This document shows positions 8,804-18,176 of a DNA stretch of 64,000 nt, in pieces. The translations under genes and the position numbers were made by a program. The stretch comes from Mycobacterium sp. ITM-2016-00317 (lineage in GTDB: Bacteria > Actinomycetota > Actinomycetes > Mycobacteriales > Mycobacteriaceae): positions 2,170,001-2,234,000 of the forward strand of contig NZ_CP134399.1 in NCBI RefSeq assembly GCF_002968295.1. The letters run 5' to 3'. Below the pieces are notes generated by a model. The model was not told where the DNA came from, searched no databases, and saw only the letters and a list, made by a program, of their open reading frames with translations. Position 1 is the stretch's first letter. Every line of letters starts with the position of its first letter.

Positions 8804-9979
8804 GTGGAGACCAGTCAGGTCGGCAACGCACCCACAACAGGTCGATCACCGCAGATCCCCACCGGCTCTCAAAACACGTTCACGTGCCTGATCCGGTTCG
8901 CGTTGGCCAACATCCGGCGACGCCCTGAGAGGTTCGTGCTCTCGGTCGTGGGAATCGCGCTCGCGATCGCGTGTGTCACGGTCGTGCGGACCATCTCGGC
9001 CAGTTTCGTCATCACCGGCGAAGATTCGGTCGACGATGTGCTCGGGGCAGGGCAGCTCTGGGTGGTGCCTGCCGCCGGCGTGCACTACGACCCTGCGGCG
9101 CAGGCCATGGTCGCTTCCGGCCCTGCTCCCGCGATCGCCGTCCCTGAGGGGTGGACCGCGACACGCACGCTGTCAGGGGTCACCGACGTCGACGGCGAAT
9201 CGGTGTCGCTGCGGGGCAGCGATCAGATTCCCAGCGGCGAAACGAATCTCGGATCGTCGCTGGCTGAGAGGCTCGGAGTCGGCGAGGGCGACCACGTGAC
9301 GGTCGGCGGGCGTCCGCTGCGCGTCGGCATCACCGGCCACGGCCAGTCGATGACCGTGGCGACCTCCATGGCGCAGTCGATCGTCGGCGACGACGGTTGG
9401 TGGGTGGTGGCCGCGCCGCCGGGCAGCGAACAGCGTCGCGACCTCGCGCAGACGTTCGGAGCTGCTGTGGGGCTGCCCTCGACTCCCGACCCGTCGGTGC
9501 AACCCGACCCCGCGGGCGCCGGACTCATCTACGACACGGTCGGCGGTTCGGGACCGCTGTCCTTCGCGCAGAAGTTCTCGGCTCTGTTCTCGGGCAAGGT
9601 GACCGGGTCGACCCTCGGATTGATATCGATGATCGGGCTCGGTCTGGGCTTCGTCATCGCGATCTCGTCGTTCCTGGCCGCGGTGACCGAGCGGCGCCGC
9701 GAATTCGGCATCATGAGCAGCATCGGCCTGGCCGACGAAGTGCTGTACTTCTTCCTCGTCGAATCGGCCATCGTGTTCCTGTCCGCGTACGTGGTGGGCA
9801 TCATCGGCGCGGGTATCGCTGTGGCGCTGGTGATTCCGGGCATCGCGACGGTGACATCCTGGCTGCAGGGCGCCGCACTGACCGCGATGTTCCTGCCCGC
9901 GATGGCCATCGTCGGGGCGTTGGTTCCGGTCCACCGGCTGCTGCAACAGCGCCCGGTGTCGTTGTTGGGGGAACGCTGA
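8804..9979 (+). CDS. ABC transporter permease, FtsX/MacB-like
   Basis: A 391-residue membrane protein with the FtsX/MacB layout: one N-terminal helix (about residues 45-68, after RRRPERFVLSVVGIALAIA), a large extracytoplasmic domain to about residue 265, and three C-terminal helices with the family motif TERRREFGIMSSIGLADEVL between them. It starts at GTG 8804. The next gene (second permease) overlaps it (TGATG), and an ATPase follows, so the three form an ABC export or mechanotransmission complex. They lead an operon with an amine permease and a copper amine oxidase. A TGTTAACA palindrome at 8740-8747 is in the promoter region. Confidence 0.88.
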   Translation: METSQVGNAPTTGRSPQIPTGSQNTFTCLIRFALANIRRRPERFVLSVVGIALAIACVTVVRTISASFVITGEDSVDDVLGAGQLWVVPAAGVHYDPAAQAMVASGPAPAIAVPEGWTATRTLSGVTDVDGESVSLRGSDQIPSGETNLGSSLAERLGVGEGDHVTVGGRPLRVGITGHGQSMTVATSMAQSIVGDDGWWVVAAPPGSEQRRDLAQTFGAAVGLPSTPDPSVQPDPAGAGLIYDTVGGSGPLSFAQKFSALFSGKVTGSTLGLISMIGLGLGFVIAISSFLAAVTERRREFGIMSSIGLADEVLYFFLVESAIVFLSAYVVGIIGAGIAVALVIPGIATVTSWLQGAALTAMFLPAMAIVGALVPVHRLLQQRPVSLLGER

Positions 9980-10545
9980 TGATCAGCAAGGGTCTGTCCT
10001 ACGGGTGGCTGGCGGCGCGCCGCCGGGTCCGGGAGATGGTGCTTCCGGCCATCACGACCGCCACCGGCGCGTTCCTGGTCGTGCTCGTCTTCGGGATGTC
10101 GGACGGGATCCGCACCCAGTCGGCCTCGCTCGGACACGCCGACGAAATCGCCCGTGCCGTCGTGCTGATCGCCGTCACCGTGCTGTTGGTGGGGGTGGCC
10201 GAGGTCGCGGTCGCGACCACGCGCACCGTCGCCCATCGCACCGGTGAACTCGGGGTGCTGGGCGCCAACGGGGTGCCACGCCGGCCCGTGGTGGCCGCCC
10301 TGCTGGTCGAACCGGTGATCGCGGCCGTGCTGGGCGCGCTCGCCGGTGCGCTGCTGGCCGTCGTCGCCGGGGTCGTCCTCGGTGCCGTCGGCGCCGTCGC
10401 CACCGGGGTGTCCTACCCAGGTCTGGCCTCCGGCGCCGTGACCGCGATCGTGGTCAGCGTCCTGGCGGCGCTGACCACGAGCATCGTGCCGACCTGGAAA
10501 GCGGCCTCGCAATCGCCCATCCGTTCCCTCGCATCAGGAGGTTGA
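9979..10545 (+). CDS. Short FtsX-like ABC permease
   Basis: A 188-residue membrane protein translated from ATG 9979 that overlaps the previous stop (TGATG). It has an N-terminal helix (residues about 22-40) and three further helices with the FtsX-type motif RTVAHRTGELGVLGANGVPRRPV between helices 2 and 3. The large extracytoplasmic domain of the previous permease is missing; only a short loop joins helix 1 to helix 2. It is therefore probably the minimal half of an asymmetric permease pair. Function follows from family and neighbours; substrate unknown. Confidence 0.85.
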   Translation: MISKGLSYGWLAARRRVREMVLPAITTATGAFLVVLVFGMSDGIRTQSASLGHADEIARAVVLIAVTVLLVGVAEVAVATTRTVAHRTGELGVLGANGVPRRPVVAALLVEPVIAAVLGALAGALLAVVAGVVLGAVGAVATGVSYPGLASGAVTAIVVSVLAALTTSIVPTWKAASQSPIRSLASGG

Positions 10546-10547
10546 CC

Positions 10548-11276
10548 GTGACCGCACTCGACGAAACACCAGGTGTCGCAGTTCCCGTCGGCGCCGATCC
10601 AGTCGCCCCGGTCATCGAGATCGCGGATGTCTGGAAGCTGCACAAACTCGGCGACGAGATCGTCAAGGCTCTCAAGGCCGCCGACCTGACGGTGCTGCCC
10701 GGAGAGTTCGTCTGCCTGATGGGACCGAGCGGCAGCGGCAAATCCACCCTGCTCAACATCATCGGCGGCCTGGACCGGCCGACGAAGGGCACCGTGAAGG
10801 TCGCAGGCAAGGACACCGCCGCGCTGACCGAAAGTCAGTACGCCGCGTTGCGCCACGACGCCATCGGCTTCATCTTCCAGAGCTACAACCTGATCCCGTT
10901 CCTGTCGGCGGTCGAGAACGTCGAGCTTCCGCTGATGTTCGAGCCCTACGATCGGAAAGCATTGCGTCAGCGCGCGATCGAGCTGCTTGAGCTGGTCGGG
11001 CTCGGGCACCGGATCAACCACCAGCCCACCAAGATGTCGGGCGGTGAGCAGCAGCGCACGGCGATCGCCCGCTCGCTGATCAGCAGCCCGGCACTCGTCC
11101 TCGCCGACGAGCCCACCGCCAACCTCGACCACCGCACGGGGGAGACGGTGGTGCGGATGCTGCGCGACCTGTGTTCGACCATGGGAGTCACCGTGGTCGC
11201 GAGCACCCATGACCCCACGGTGGCCGACGAAGCGAGCCGTGTCATCCGGATGAAAGACGGACAGATCGTCAATTGA
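10548..11276 (+). CDS. ABC transporter ATP-binding protein (LolD/MacB type)
   Basis: The 242-residue ATPase has Walker A MGPSGSGKST, Q-loop FIFQSYNLIPFLSAVENVELP, a slightly variant signature MSGGEQQRTAIARSL, Walker B LVLADEPTANLD and a switch histidine (ASTHD). This is the LolD/MacB/FtsE branch that pairs with FtsX-fold permeases. AGGAGG at 10536-10541 lies 6 bp before GTG 10548, which favours that start over the upstream TTG 10542. It drives the two permeases encoded immediately before it. Confidence 0.93.
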   Translation: MTALDETPGVAVPVGADPVAPVIEIADVWKLHKLGDEIVKALKAADLTVLPGEFVCLMGPSGSGKSTLLNIIGGLDRPTKGTVKVAGKDTAALTESQYAALRHDAIGFIFQSYNLIPFLSAVENVELPLMFEPYDRKALRQRAIELLELVGLGHRINHQPTKMSGGEQQRTAIARSLISSPALVLADEPTANLDHRTGETVVRMLRDLCSTMGVTVVASTHDPTVADEASRVIRMKDGQIVN

Positions 11277-11301
11277 TCTCAACCACTTTGGGAGACAACC
11301 A

Positions 11302-12813
11302 ATGACACAAGCTGAGGCGGCGCCACCTGCGGGGCGCGACACACTGATGACGACCGAACTCGTCCCCGAGCAGATCCTCCCCAAGGTGATGAGCACGTTC
11401 GGCCTGACGGCGGCCTACGTCTTCATCATCTGCTGGGTCACCGGTTCCTCGGTGATGGCAGGCGGCGGTTGGACGGCCATCCCGATGTGGGTGCTCGGAA
11501 TCCTGACGTTCCTGGTCCCCGCGGGTATGGCCGTGGTCGAGCTCGGCAACCTGTGGCCGGGTCAGGGTGGGGTGTACATCTGGGCCTACCGCACCATGGG
11601 TGAGACGTGGGGCTTCATCGGCGGCTATCTGTCGTGGGTGCCGGTGATCCTCAATGCGGCATCCTCGCCTGCGGTGGTGCTGCAGTTCCTGCTGCTGGCC
11701 TTCCACACCGAACTCGGGCTGACGACCAGCATCATCCTGCAGCTGGTGATCCTGTGGACCGTCATCGGTCTGGCGCTGGCGAAACTGGCCGCCAATCAGA
11801 AGATCATGAACATCGTCTTCGTGGTCTACGGCGTGCTGACTCTGACGATCTTCATCAGCGGTCTGCTCTTCGCCGTCGAGAACGGCTCGGCGACACCGTT
11901 CAGCTGGGCCGAGGCGACCATCCCCAATTTCGCCGTTGCCGGCTTCCTCTACGGAACGGTGCTGCTGTACCTGCTCGGCGTCGAAACCCCGTACAACATG
12001 GGCGCGGAGTTCCTGTCGGTCCGCAAGAGTGGGCCGCGGATGATCCTCTGGGGCTCAACGGCTCTGGTCGCCATCTACCTGATGACCACGCTAGGCACCA
12101 TGATGGCGCTACCCGGCGACGAGATCGACCCGGTGACCGGCATCATCGGGATGCTGGACGTGGCGGGCTTCCCCGGCCTGATGGAGATCTGCGCGATAGT
12201 GCTGGCCGGCATCATCATCGTGGCGCTGATGACCTACCAGGTGGCGTACTCGCGGTTGATCTTCGTCTCCGGCCTGGAACGGCACCTGCCGCGCATCTTC
12301 ACCCACCTCAACCCACGGACCCGTAACCCGGTGACGGCCATCCTGATCCAGGGCGTCATCTCGTCGCTGATCCTCGTGGGCCTGTACTCGCAGAGCAGCA
12401 TGGCCAACGTCACCATCTACCTGCAGGGCGGCCTGAGCACGGTGTGGCTGCTGTCAGGGTTCTTCTTCCTGATCCCGCTGGTCGTCGCCCGCAAGAAGTA
12501 CGCGGACAGGTATGCGAGCGAACAGTTCTGGCGCATCCCCGGCGGCATGGCCGGAGTGTGGGCCGTGGTCGTCGTCGGTTCGATCGGCACGATCGGCGGC
12601 ATCTACTACTCGTTCGTCACGCCGTGGATCGACGTGCCACAAGCGACCTGGATGACATGGGTCGGATCGATCAGCCTCGGCATGTTCGCCCTCGGGCTCG
12701 TGGTCTACATCTTCGGCCGTCGCTCGGCGCACAAGACCAGCCAGGAAGACAACCTGGCTCATCTCGCAGTATTCGACCTCACCAAGACAGAAGCAGAGGA
12801 CACAACCAAATGA
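11302..12813 (+). CDS. APC-superfamily amino acid/amine permease
   Basis: A 503-residue integral membrane transporter with about 12 hydrophobic segments. Features of the APC superfamily include ELGNLWPGQGGVYIWAYRTMGETWGFIGGYLSW in the first third and repeated GTVLLYLLGVETPYNMGAEF-like helices. A GGGAG ribosome site precedes ATG 11302. Its last codons overlap the amine oxidase start (ATGA), so uptake and oxidation are translationally coupled; this context favours a primary amine such as tyramine, phenethylamine, histamine or a polyamine derivative as the cargo. The exact amine is unknown. Confidence 0.9.
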   Translation: MTQAEAAPPAGRDTLMTTELVPEQILPKVMSTFGLTAAYVFIICWVTGSSVMAGGGWTAIPMWVLGILTFLVPAGMAVVELGNLWPGQGGVYIWAYRTMGETWGFIGGYLSWVPVILNAASSPAVVLQFLLLAFHTELGLTTSIILQLVILWTVIGLALAKLAANQKIMNIVFVVYGVLTLTIFISGLLFAVENGSATPFSWAEATIPNFAVAGFLYGTVLLYLLGVETPYNMGAEFLSVRKSGPRMILWGSTALVAIYLMTTLGTMMALPGDEIDPVTGIIGMLDVAGFPGLMEICAIVLAGIIIVALMTYQVAYSRLIFVSGLERHLPRIFTHLNPRTRNPVTAILIQGVISSLILVGLYSQSSMANVTIYLQGGLSTVWLLSGFFFLIPLVVARKKYADRYASEQFWRIPGGMAGVWAVVVVGSIGTIGGIYYSFVTPWIDVPQATWMTWVGSISLGMFALGLVVYIFGRRSAHKTSQEDNLAHLAVFDLTKTEAEDTTK

Positions 12814-14831
12814 CCATGGAGGACACCGCACTGAGCGCGGATCCGATCGGGGACTTCCATCACTACCCGCTCGACCCGCTGAGTGGCCCCGAGATCGAGG
12901 CTGCCGCGGCGGTCGTGAGGGAATCCGAATACGGAACTCCCACACTCAAGTTCGTGATGATCCAGCTCGCCGAACCGGACAAGAACGCGGCGCTGACGTT
13001 CGAGGGACAGCACGACGTTGCGCGTCGTGCATTCCTGACGATGTACGACGCGCCCGCCAAACTGGTCTACGAGGCGGTCGTCGACCTCGGGGCGCGCGTC
13101 GTCGAGTCCTGGACACCGATCCCGGGGCGGTTCCCGTCCTACCTCGTCGAGCACATGACCGGGGTGGAGGAGAAGGTCAGGGAGGATCCCCGCTGGCAGG
13201 AGGCGATGCGCAAGCGCGGCGTCACCGACTTCAGCCTCGCGATGATCGACCCGTGGCCCGCAGGCTATTACGGTGCGCAGGACCACTACGACAACTCGGC
13301 GCTGATCTGCCGTCCGCTGACGTTCATGCGGGCGGCGCCGTCCGAGCACGGATACGCCCGGCCGGTCGAGGGACTCATCGTGACGTTCGACCTCGACGCG
13401 ATGGTCGTCGTCGACGTCGAGGACCACGGGGTGGTGCCGTTGCCGCCGACGGCGGGCAACTACAGCGAGAAGTTCATGTTCGACCCGGACAATCGGCCCG
13501 CCTTCACCCAGTTCCGCGACGACGTCAAACCGATCGAGATCATCCAGCCCGACGGGCCGAGTTTCACCGTCGACGGCTGGAAGGTGCAGTGGCAGAAGTG
13601 GTCTCTGCGGATCGGGTTCAATCCGCGGGAGGGCATCACCCTGCACGAGATCACCTACACCGACCGGGGGGAGACCCGGCCGATCATGTACCGTGCCTCG
13701 CTGTCGGAGATGGTGGTGCCCTACGGCGACAGTTCCCCCACGCACTGGAACAAGAACGTCTTCGACATGGGTGAGGTCGGGATGGGGTTCTCGGCCAACC
13801 CGCTGACGTTGGGCTGTGACTGTCTCGGCGAGATCCACTACTTCGACGGCACGGTCAACGACTCCAGCGGCAACGCGGTGACGATCCCGAACGCGATCTG
13901 CATGCACGAGGAGGATTTCGGGATCTCCTGGAAGCACACCGATTTCCGCACCGAAGAGGTCGAGGTGCGCCGGTCCCGGCGGCTGGTGATCTCGATGATC
14001 TGCACGGTCGGCAACTACGAGTACGGGTTCTTCTGGTACTTCTACAACGACGCCTCGATCGAGGTCGAGGTCAAGCTCTCCGGGGTGCTGACCACGGGCG
14101 CGGTCGAGATGGCGCCGGGGGAGCAGCCGCGCTGGGGCAAGATGGTGGCTCCGGGTATCTACGGCCCGAACCACCAGCACTTCTTCAACTTCCGCCTGGA
14201 CATGAGCATCGACGGTGCGAACAACAGCGTCTACGAGGTGGATTCGGTACCCGAACCCGACCCGGAGCTGAACCCGCACCACAATGCGTGGATCACCCGA
14301 GACACCCTGGTGGCCTCCGAAGCCGACGGGGCGCGCGACTGGAACTGGTCGACGGGCAGGTACTGGAAGGTGACCAACCCGGCCAAACCCAACGAGCTCG
14401 GCATCCCGGTGGCCTACAAGCTGGTGCCCAAGGACGTGGTGCCGGTGATGGTGCAGGAGGGCTCCCACATCTATGACCGCGCCCGCTTCCTGCAGCACAA
14501 CCTGTGGGTGACCCGGTACGACCCCGCCGAACGGTTCGCCGCAGGCGACTACATGTACCAGTCGGCCGACGTGCAGGGGCTGCCCGATTTCGTCGCCGAC
14601 GACGCGCCGCTGGAGAACACCGACGTGGTGCTCTGGTACACCCTGGGCGCCCACCACGTGGTGCGGCCCGAGGACTGGCCGGTGATGCCGTGCGCGTACA
14701 CCGGCTTCCACCTGAAGCCGATCGGCTTCTTCGACGGGAACCCGGCGCTGGACCTGCCGCCGTCACCGCCGAAGGCCTGCCACGCGGGTCAGGCCGGTCT
14801 GCCGGTGGCCGAGCGCGCCCTGGAGTCCTGA
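12810..14831 (+). CDS. Copper-containing primary amine oxidase
   Basis: The 673-residue enzyme oxidises primary amines to aldehydes, ammonia and hydrogen peroxide with copper and topaquinone. The cofactor-forming tyrosine is Tyr403 in T-V-G-N-Y-E-Y; the catalytic base is Asp319 in NVFDMGEVGMG; copper ligands are His455 and His457 (NHQHFFNF) plus a histidine of the pair at 615-616 (GAHHVVRPEDWPVMP). Length and motif order are normal for actinobacterial enzymes with D2, D3 and D4 domains and no signal peptide, so it is probably cytosolic. ATG 12810 overlaps the permease stop; ATG 12816 is an alternative. The released aldehyde and peroxide would need other enzymes; the AhpD-like gene at 15257 may be relevant. 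Confidence 0.96.
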   Translation: MTMEDTALSADPIGDFHHYPLDPLSGPEIEAAAAVVRESEYGTPTLKFVMIQLAEPDKNAALTFEGQHDVARRAFLTMYDAPAKLVYEAVVDLGARVVESWTPIPGRFPSYLVEHMTGVEEKVREDPRWQEAMRKRGVTDFSLAMIDPWPAGYYGAQDHYDNSALICRPLTFMRAAPSEHGYARPVEGLIVTFDLDAMVVVDVEDHGVVPLPPTAGNYSEKFMFDPDNRPAFTQFRDDVKPIEIIQPDGPSFTVDGWKVQWQKWSLRIGFNPREGITLHEITYTDRGETRPIMYRASLSEMVVPYGDSSPTHWNKNVFDMGEVGMGFSANPLTLGCDCLGEIHYFDGTVNDSSGNAVTIPNAICMHEEDFGISWKHTDFRTEEVEVRRSRRLVISMICTVGNYEYGFFWYFYNDASIEVEVKLSGVLTTGAVEMAPGEQPRWGKMVAPGIYGPNHQHFFNFRLDMSIDGANNSVYEVDSVPEPDPELNPHHNAWITRDTLVASEADGARDWNWSTGRYWKVTNPAKPNELGIPVAYKLVPKDVVPVMVQEGSHIYDRARFLQHNLWVTRYDPAERFAAGDYMYQSADVQGLPDFVADDAPLENTDVVLWYTLGAHHVVRPEDWPVMPCAYTGFHLKPIGFFDGNPALDLPPSPPKACHAGQAGLPVAERALES

Positions 14832-15250
14832 CCCGTACTCCCGTCGTTCCGCCTGAACGGGATGAACAGTGCCAGCGACGCGAGAAGCAGAGCGCTCAGC
14901 GCGACGACATTGAGCACCTGGTCACGCGGGCTGTAGTGGTGCAGCATCTGCAGGTGAAGGATCAGATGCAGCAGGTTGAACACCGCCCACGTGCCTGCGG
15001 TGACCCGGACGAGCGTGGTGTTGGCCACGCAGATGAACGCCAGCACGCTGAGTACCGTCAGGCCGAGGAAGAAGGCTCCGACGTCCTTGGCGAAATGTTC
15101 GTTGTAGGGGCCGAGTTGGGGCAGCCAACTCATCCCCAGGCCGGGGAACGTGTCGTACCAGTGGACAGGCGCGAAGTACGCCCATCCGCCGGTGACCGCG
15201 CCCGTGAGGGCAAGAAAGCAGAGCAGGACGCGATGCGGTGTCGGGTTCAC
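14789..15250 (-). CDS. Small four-helix membrane protein, unknown function
   Basis: A 153-residue protein with four hydrophobic segments (about 8-25, 50-72, 78-100, 112-130) and a polar Arg/Ser-rich tail. The pattern WYDTFPGLG and ...NEHFAKDVGAFFLGL is seen in uncharacterised DUF4345-like membrane proteins, though I cannot confirm that family. It starts at GTG 15250, just 6 bp after the AhpD-like gene, so the two probably form an operon. Its 3' end overlaps the amine oxidase gene by 43 bp on the opposite strand. Confidence 0.75.
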   Translation of the reverse strand: MNPTPHRVLLCFLALTGAVTGGWAYFAPVHWYDTFPGLGMSWLPQLGPYNEHFAKDVGAFFLGLTVLSVLAFICVANTTLVRVTAGTWAVFNLLHLILHLQMLHHYSPRDQVLNVVALSALLLASLALFIPFRRNDGSTGQDSRARSATGRPA

Positions 15251-15256
15251 GTCGAC

Positions 15257-15700
15257 TCACGGCTCCACGGCGTAGTGGCTGGAGATCGCTATGCGGTTGA
15301 GGGCGTTGATGACGGCGGCTACCCAGCGCAGCGCGGCGGCCTGCTGCCCGCTGAGTGCGGCGGTGTCCTCGTCGATGCCTGCGTTGGGGGTGTCGATGCG
15401 GGTGATCTCCTCGGCGATCGCCAGTGCGGCCCGCTCGGTGGGGGAGAAGTAGTTCGTCTCCCGCCACGCGGGAAGCACGGCGAGTTGATCGGTGGTCGCT
15501 CCCTTGGCCAGCGCGTCGCGCACGTGCATGTGCAGGCAGAACCCGCAGCCGTTGAGCTGGGAGGCCCGGATGCGGACCAGCTCGACGGTCAGCGCGGGCA
15601 CCCCGGCCGCCAGCGCCGCCTTCTCGGCCTGTCCGGAGAGCGTGATGGTCGTCTGGTATGCGTTCGGGACCGCTGAACTCAGCGGCGTGCGTGCAGTCAT
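15257..15700 (-). CDS. AhpD-like / carboxymuconolactone decarboxylase-family protein
   Basis: The 147-residue protein belongs to the AhpD/CMD fold. It carries the redox motif NGCGFCLHMHVRDAL, that is CxxC followed by a histidine three residues on, as in alkylhydroperoxidase AhpD and related reductants. Families of this type protect against peroxide or organic peroxides. Here it may deal with by-products of the neighbouring amine oxidase, but that is inference. It is the first gene of a two-gene minus-strand unit with the membrane protein at 14789. Confidence 0.9.
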   Translation of the reverse strand: MTARTPLSSAVPNAYQTTITLSGQAEKAALAAGVPALTVELVRIRASQLNGCGFCLHMHVRDALAKGATTDQLAVLPAWRETNYFSPTERAALAIAEEITRIDTPNAGIDEDTAALSGQQAAALRWVAAVINALNRIAISSHYAVEP

Positions 15701-15909
15701 GTCAGTGAGACGAGAACGGGGCGGCAGATGTGACAGCGACGAGCGTGCGTGGACTTCGGGAGAATGTCGGCGTGTCGGCCGCAGACACGCCCGCTCGCGC
15801 GGTGGAGAGTGCCGCCTGTGGCCCTTCGGTCATCTGACGCTCCTGGGTTTGGCAGGATTGGGGGGTCGTCACGTGGTGGCGGCGTTGTGTGCAGACCGGA
15901 AGGAGCCCG

Positions 15910-16665
15910 ATGGCTGATCCAGCGGACGAGCCATTCACCGACCAGCCCCCTCTGATCCGGCCGGCATACGGCAGGGTCCTGCTCAAGCTCGGCGGTGAGA
16001 TGTTCGGCGGCGGTCAGGTCGGGCTCGATCCCGACGTGGTCGCGCTGGTCGCACGCCAGATCGCCGAGGTCGTCCGCAGCGGCGCGCAGGTCGCCGTCGT
16101 GATCGGCGGCGGGAACTTCTTCCGCGGCGCCCAGCTGCAGCAGCGTGGCATGGAGCGCACCCGGTCGGACTACATGGGCATGCTCGGTACCGTGATGAAC
16201 AGCCTTGCCCTGCAGGACTTCCTGCAGAAGGAGGGCATCGACACCAGGGTGCAGACCGCGATCACCATGGGTCAGGTCGCCGAGCCCTACATCCCGCTGC
16301 GGGCCGTCCGGCACCTGGAGAAGGGGCGCGTCGTGATCTTCGGCGCCGGCATGGGTCTGCCGTACTTCTCCACCGACACCACCGCCGCCCAGCGCGCGCT
16401 GGAGATCGGCGCCGACGTGGTGCTGATGGCCAAGGCGGTCGACGGCGTGTTCTCCGCGGACCCGCGCATCGAGCCGGACGCCGAACTGCTGACGGCGATC
16501 AGTCACCGTGAGGTCATCGACCGCGGGCTCAAGGTCGCCGACGCGACCGCGTTCAGTTTGTGCATGGACAACGGAATGCCGATCCTGGTGTTCAACCTGC
16601 TCGTCGACGGCAATATCGCGCGCGCCGTCGCGGGTGAGAAGATCGGGACACTGGTCACCACGTGA
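15910..16665 (+). CDS. pyrH: UMP kinase
   Basis: UMP kinase phosphorylates UMP to UDP in pyrimidine nucleotide synthesis; the bacterial enzyme is a hexamer regulated by GTP and UTP. The 251-residue protein has the amino-acid-kinase fold motifs [23 protein letters not shown], and the uridylate-specific [29 protein letters not shown] 20-residue N-terminal extension precedes the core, as in mycobacterial PyrH. ATG 15910 is chosen because AGGAG lies 6-8 bp upstream. It heads the pyrH-frr-cdsA-rlmN cluster. Confidence 0.98.
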   Translation: MADPADEPFTDQPPLIRPAYGRVLLKLGGEMFGGGQVGLDPDVVALVARQIAEVVRSGAQVAVVIGGGNFFRGAQLQQRGMERTRSDYMGMLGTVMNSLALQDFLQKEGIDTRVQTAITMGQVAEPYIPLRAVRHLEKGRVVIFGAGMGLPYFSTDTTAAQRALEIGADVVLMAKAVDGVFSADPRIEPDAELLTAISHREVIDRGLKVADATAFSLCMDNGMPILVFNLLVDGNIARAVAGEKIGTLVTT

Positions 16666-16705
16666 CGCGTGGCACCGGGAGAGCAACAGCGACGGGAGAA
16701 AGACA

Positions 16706-17263
16706 GTGATCGACGAAACCCTCTTCGATGCCGAGGAGAAGATGGAGAAGGCCGTCTCGGTGGCACGCGACGACCTGGCGTCGATACGTACCGGCCGCGC
16801 GAACCCCGGGATGTTCAACCGCATCCATGTCGACTACTACGGCGCCTCCACCCCGATCACGCAGCTGTCCAGCATCAACGTGCCTGAGGCGCGGATGGTC
16901 GTCATCAAGCCGTACGAGGCCGGCCAATTGCGCATCATCGAGGACGCGATCCGCAACTCCGACCTCGGGGTCAACCCGTCCAACGACGGCAACATCATCC
17001 GCGTCTCGATCCCGCAGCTCACCGAGGAGCGCCGCCGTGACCTGGTCAAACAGGCCAAGGCCAAGGGCGAGGACGCCAAGGTGTCGGTGCGCAACATCCG
17101 TCGCAAGGCGATGGAGGAACTGTCCCGGATCAAGAAGGACGGCGACGCCGGCGAGGACGAGGTGACCCGCGCCGAGAAGGACCTCGACAAGAGCACCCAC
17201 CAGTACACGAATCAGATCGACGAACTGGTCAAGCACAAGGAAGGCGAGTTGCTGGAGGTCTGA
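16706..17263 (+). CDS. frr: Ribosome recycling factor
   Basis: RRF, with EF-G, splits the post-termination ribosome. The 185-residue product begins [16 protein letters not shown] and has the conserved [25 protein letters not shown] segment, [14 protein letters not shown] strand and the C-terminal [15 protein letters not shown] helix. GTG 16706 gives the standard length, with a GGGAGAAAG ribosome site upstream. pyrH ends 40 bp earlier and cdsA begins 2 bp after frr. Confidence 0.98.
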   Translation: MIDETLFDAEEKMEKAVSVARDDLASIRTGRANPGMFNRIHVDYYGASTPITQLSSINVPEARMVVIKPYEAGQLRIIEDAIRNSDLGVNPSNDGNIIRVSIPQLTEERRRDLVKQAKAKGEDAKVSVRNIRRKAMEELSRIKKDGDAGEDEVTRAEKDLDKSTHQYTNQIDELVKHKEGELLEV

Positions 17264-17265
17264 CC

Positions 17266-18143
17266 ATGACCGACCAGCACTCGACTCCCGTGGGAACCCA
17301 GCCGGTCGACGAGCCGCCGAAGAAGTCGTCACGCGCCGGGCGCAACTTCCGGCCGCGCTCGCGGTGGGCTTCGCCCTCGGCGGCATGCTCATCGTCACCC
17401 TGCTGTTCGCACCGAAGGTGTGGGTGGTCGTGGTGTCCGTGGCCATCGCGATCGCCACCGTGGAGGTCGGCCGTCGGCTGCGGGAGGGTGGCTTCGCGAT
17501 CCCGCTGGTACCGCTCCTGGTCGGCGGACAGGCGATGATCTGGCTGACCTGGCCGTTCGGCGCCGCGGGGGCGCTCGGCGCGTTCGGCGGCACCGTCGTG
17601 GTGTGCATGATCTGGCGGCTGGTGTCGGGCGGACTGTCCACCGCGCCGCAGAACTACCTGCGCGACACGGCCGTCACCGTGTTCCTGGCCGCCTGGGTGC
17701 CGCTGTTCGCCAGCTTCGGCGTGCTGCTGATCTACCCGGACGACGGCGCCGGCCGGGTGTTCTGCCTGATGCTGGGCGTGGTCGCCTCCGACGTCGGCGG
17801 CTACGCCGCCGGGGTGCTGTTCGGCAAGCACCCGATGGCGCCGGCGATCAGCCCGAAGAAGTCCTGGGAGGGCCTGGCCGGTTCGCTGCTGCTCGGCGTG
17901 GTGGTGTCGTCGCTGGCCGTGGAGTACCTGACCGACAATCCGTGGTGGGTCGGGGTCCCGCTCGGGCTGATGCTCGTCATCACCGGAACCCTCGGCGACC
18001 TGGTCGAGTCTCAGGTCAAACGCGATCTGGGGATCAAGGACATGGGCACGCTGCTGCCCGGTCACGGTGGCCTGATGGACCGGCTGGACTCGGTGCTGCC
18101 GTCGGCCGTGGCGACCTGGGTCGTGCTGTCCCTGCTGGCCTGA
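17266..18143 (+). CDS. cdsA: Phosphatidate cytidylyltransferase, single frameshift
   Basis: CdsA makes CDP-diacylglycerol from CTP and phosphatidate, the branch point for all phospholipids, and is essential in mycobacteria. The N-terminal tail (TDQHSTPVGTQPVDEPPKKS) is in one frame and the membrane part (ALAVGFALGGMLIV onward) in the next, with the change at about 17343-17358 where one base, probably a C in AAC(C)TTCC, is missing. The rest shows 6-8 helices and the family signature SPKKSWEGLAGS, LGDLVESQVKRDLGIKDMGTLLPGHGGLMDRLDS. The span is 878 nt, one short of 293 codons. A broken essential gene strongly suggests a sequence error. Confidence 0.92.
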
Positions 18144-18176
18144 GCACACCCCGACGGGGGATACTGGACGGCAGTC

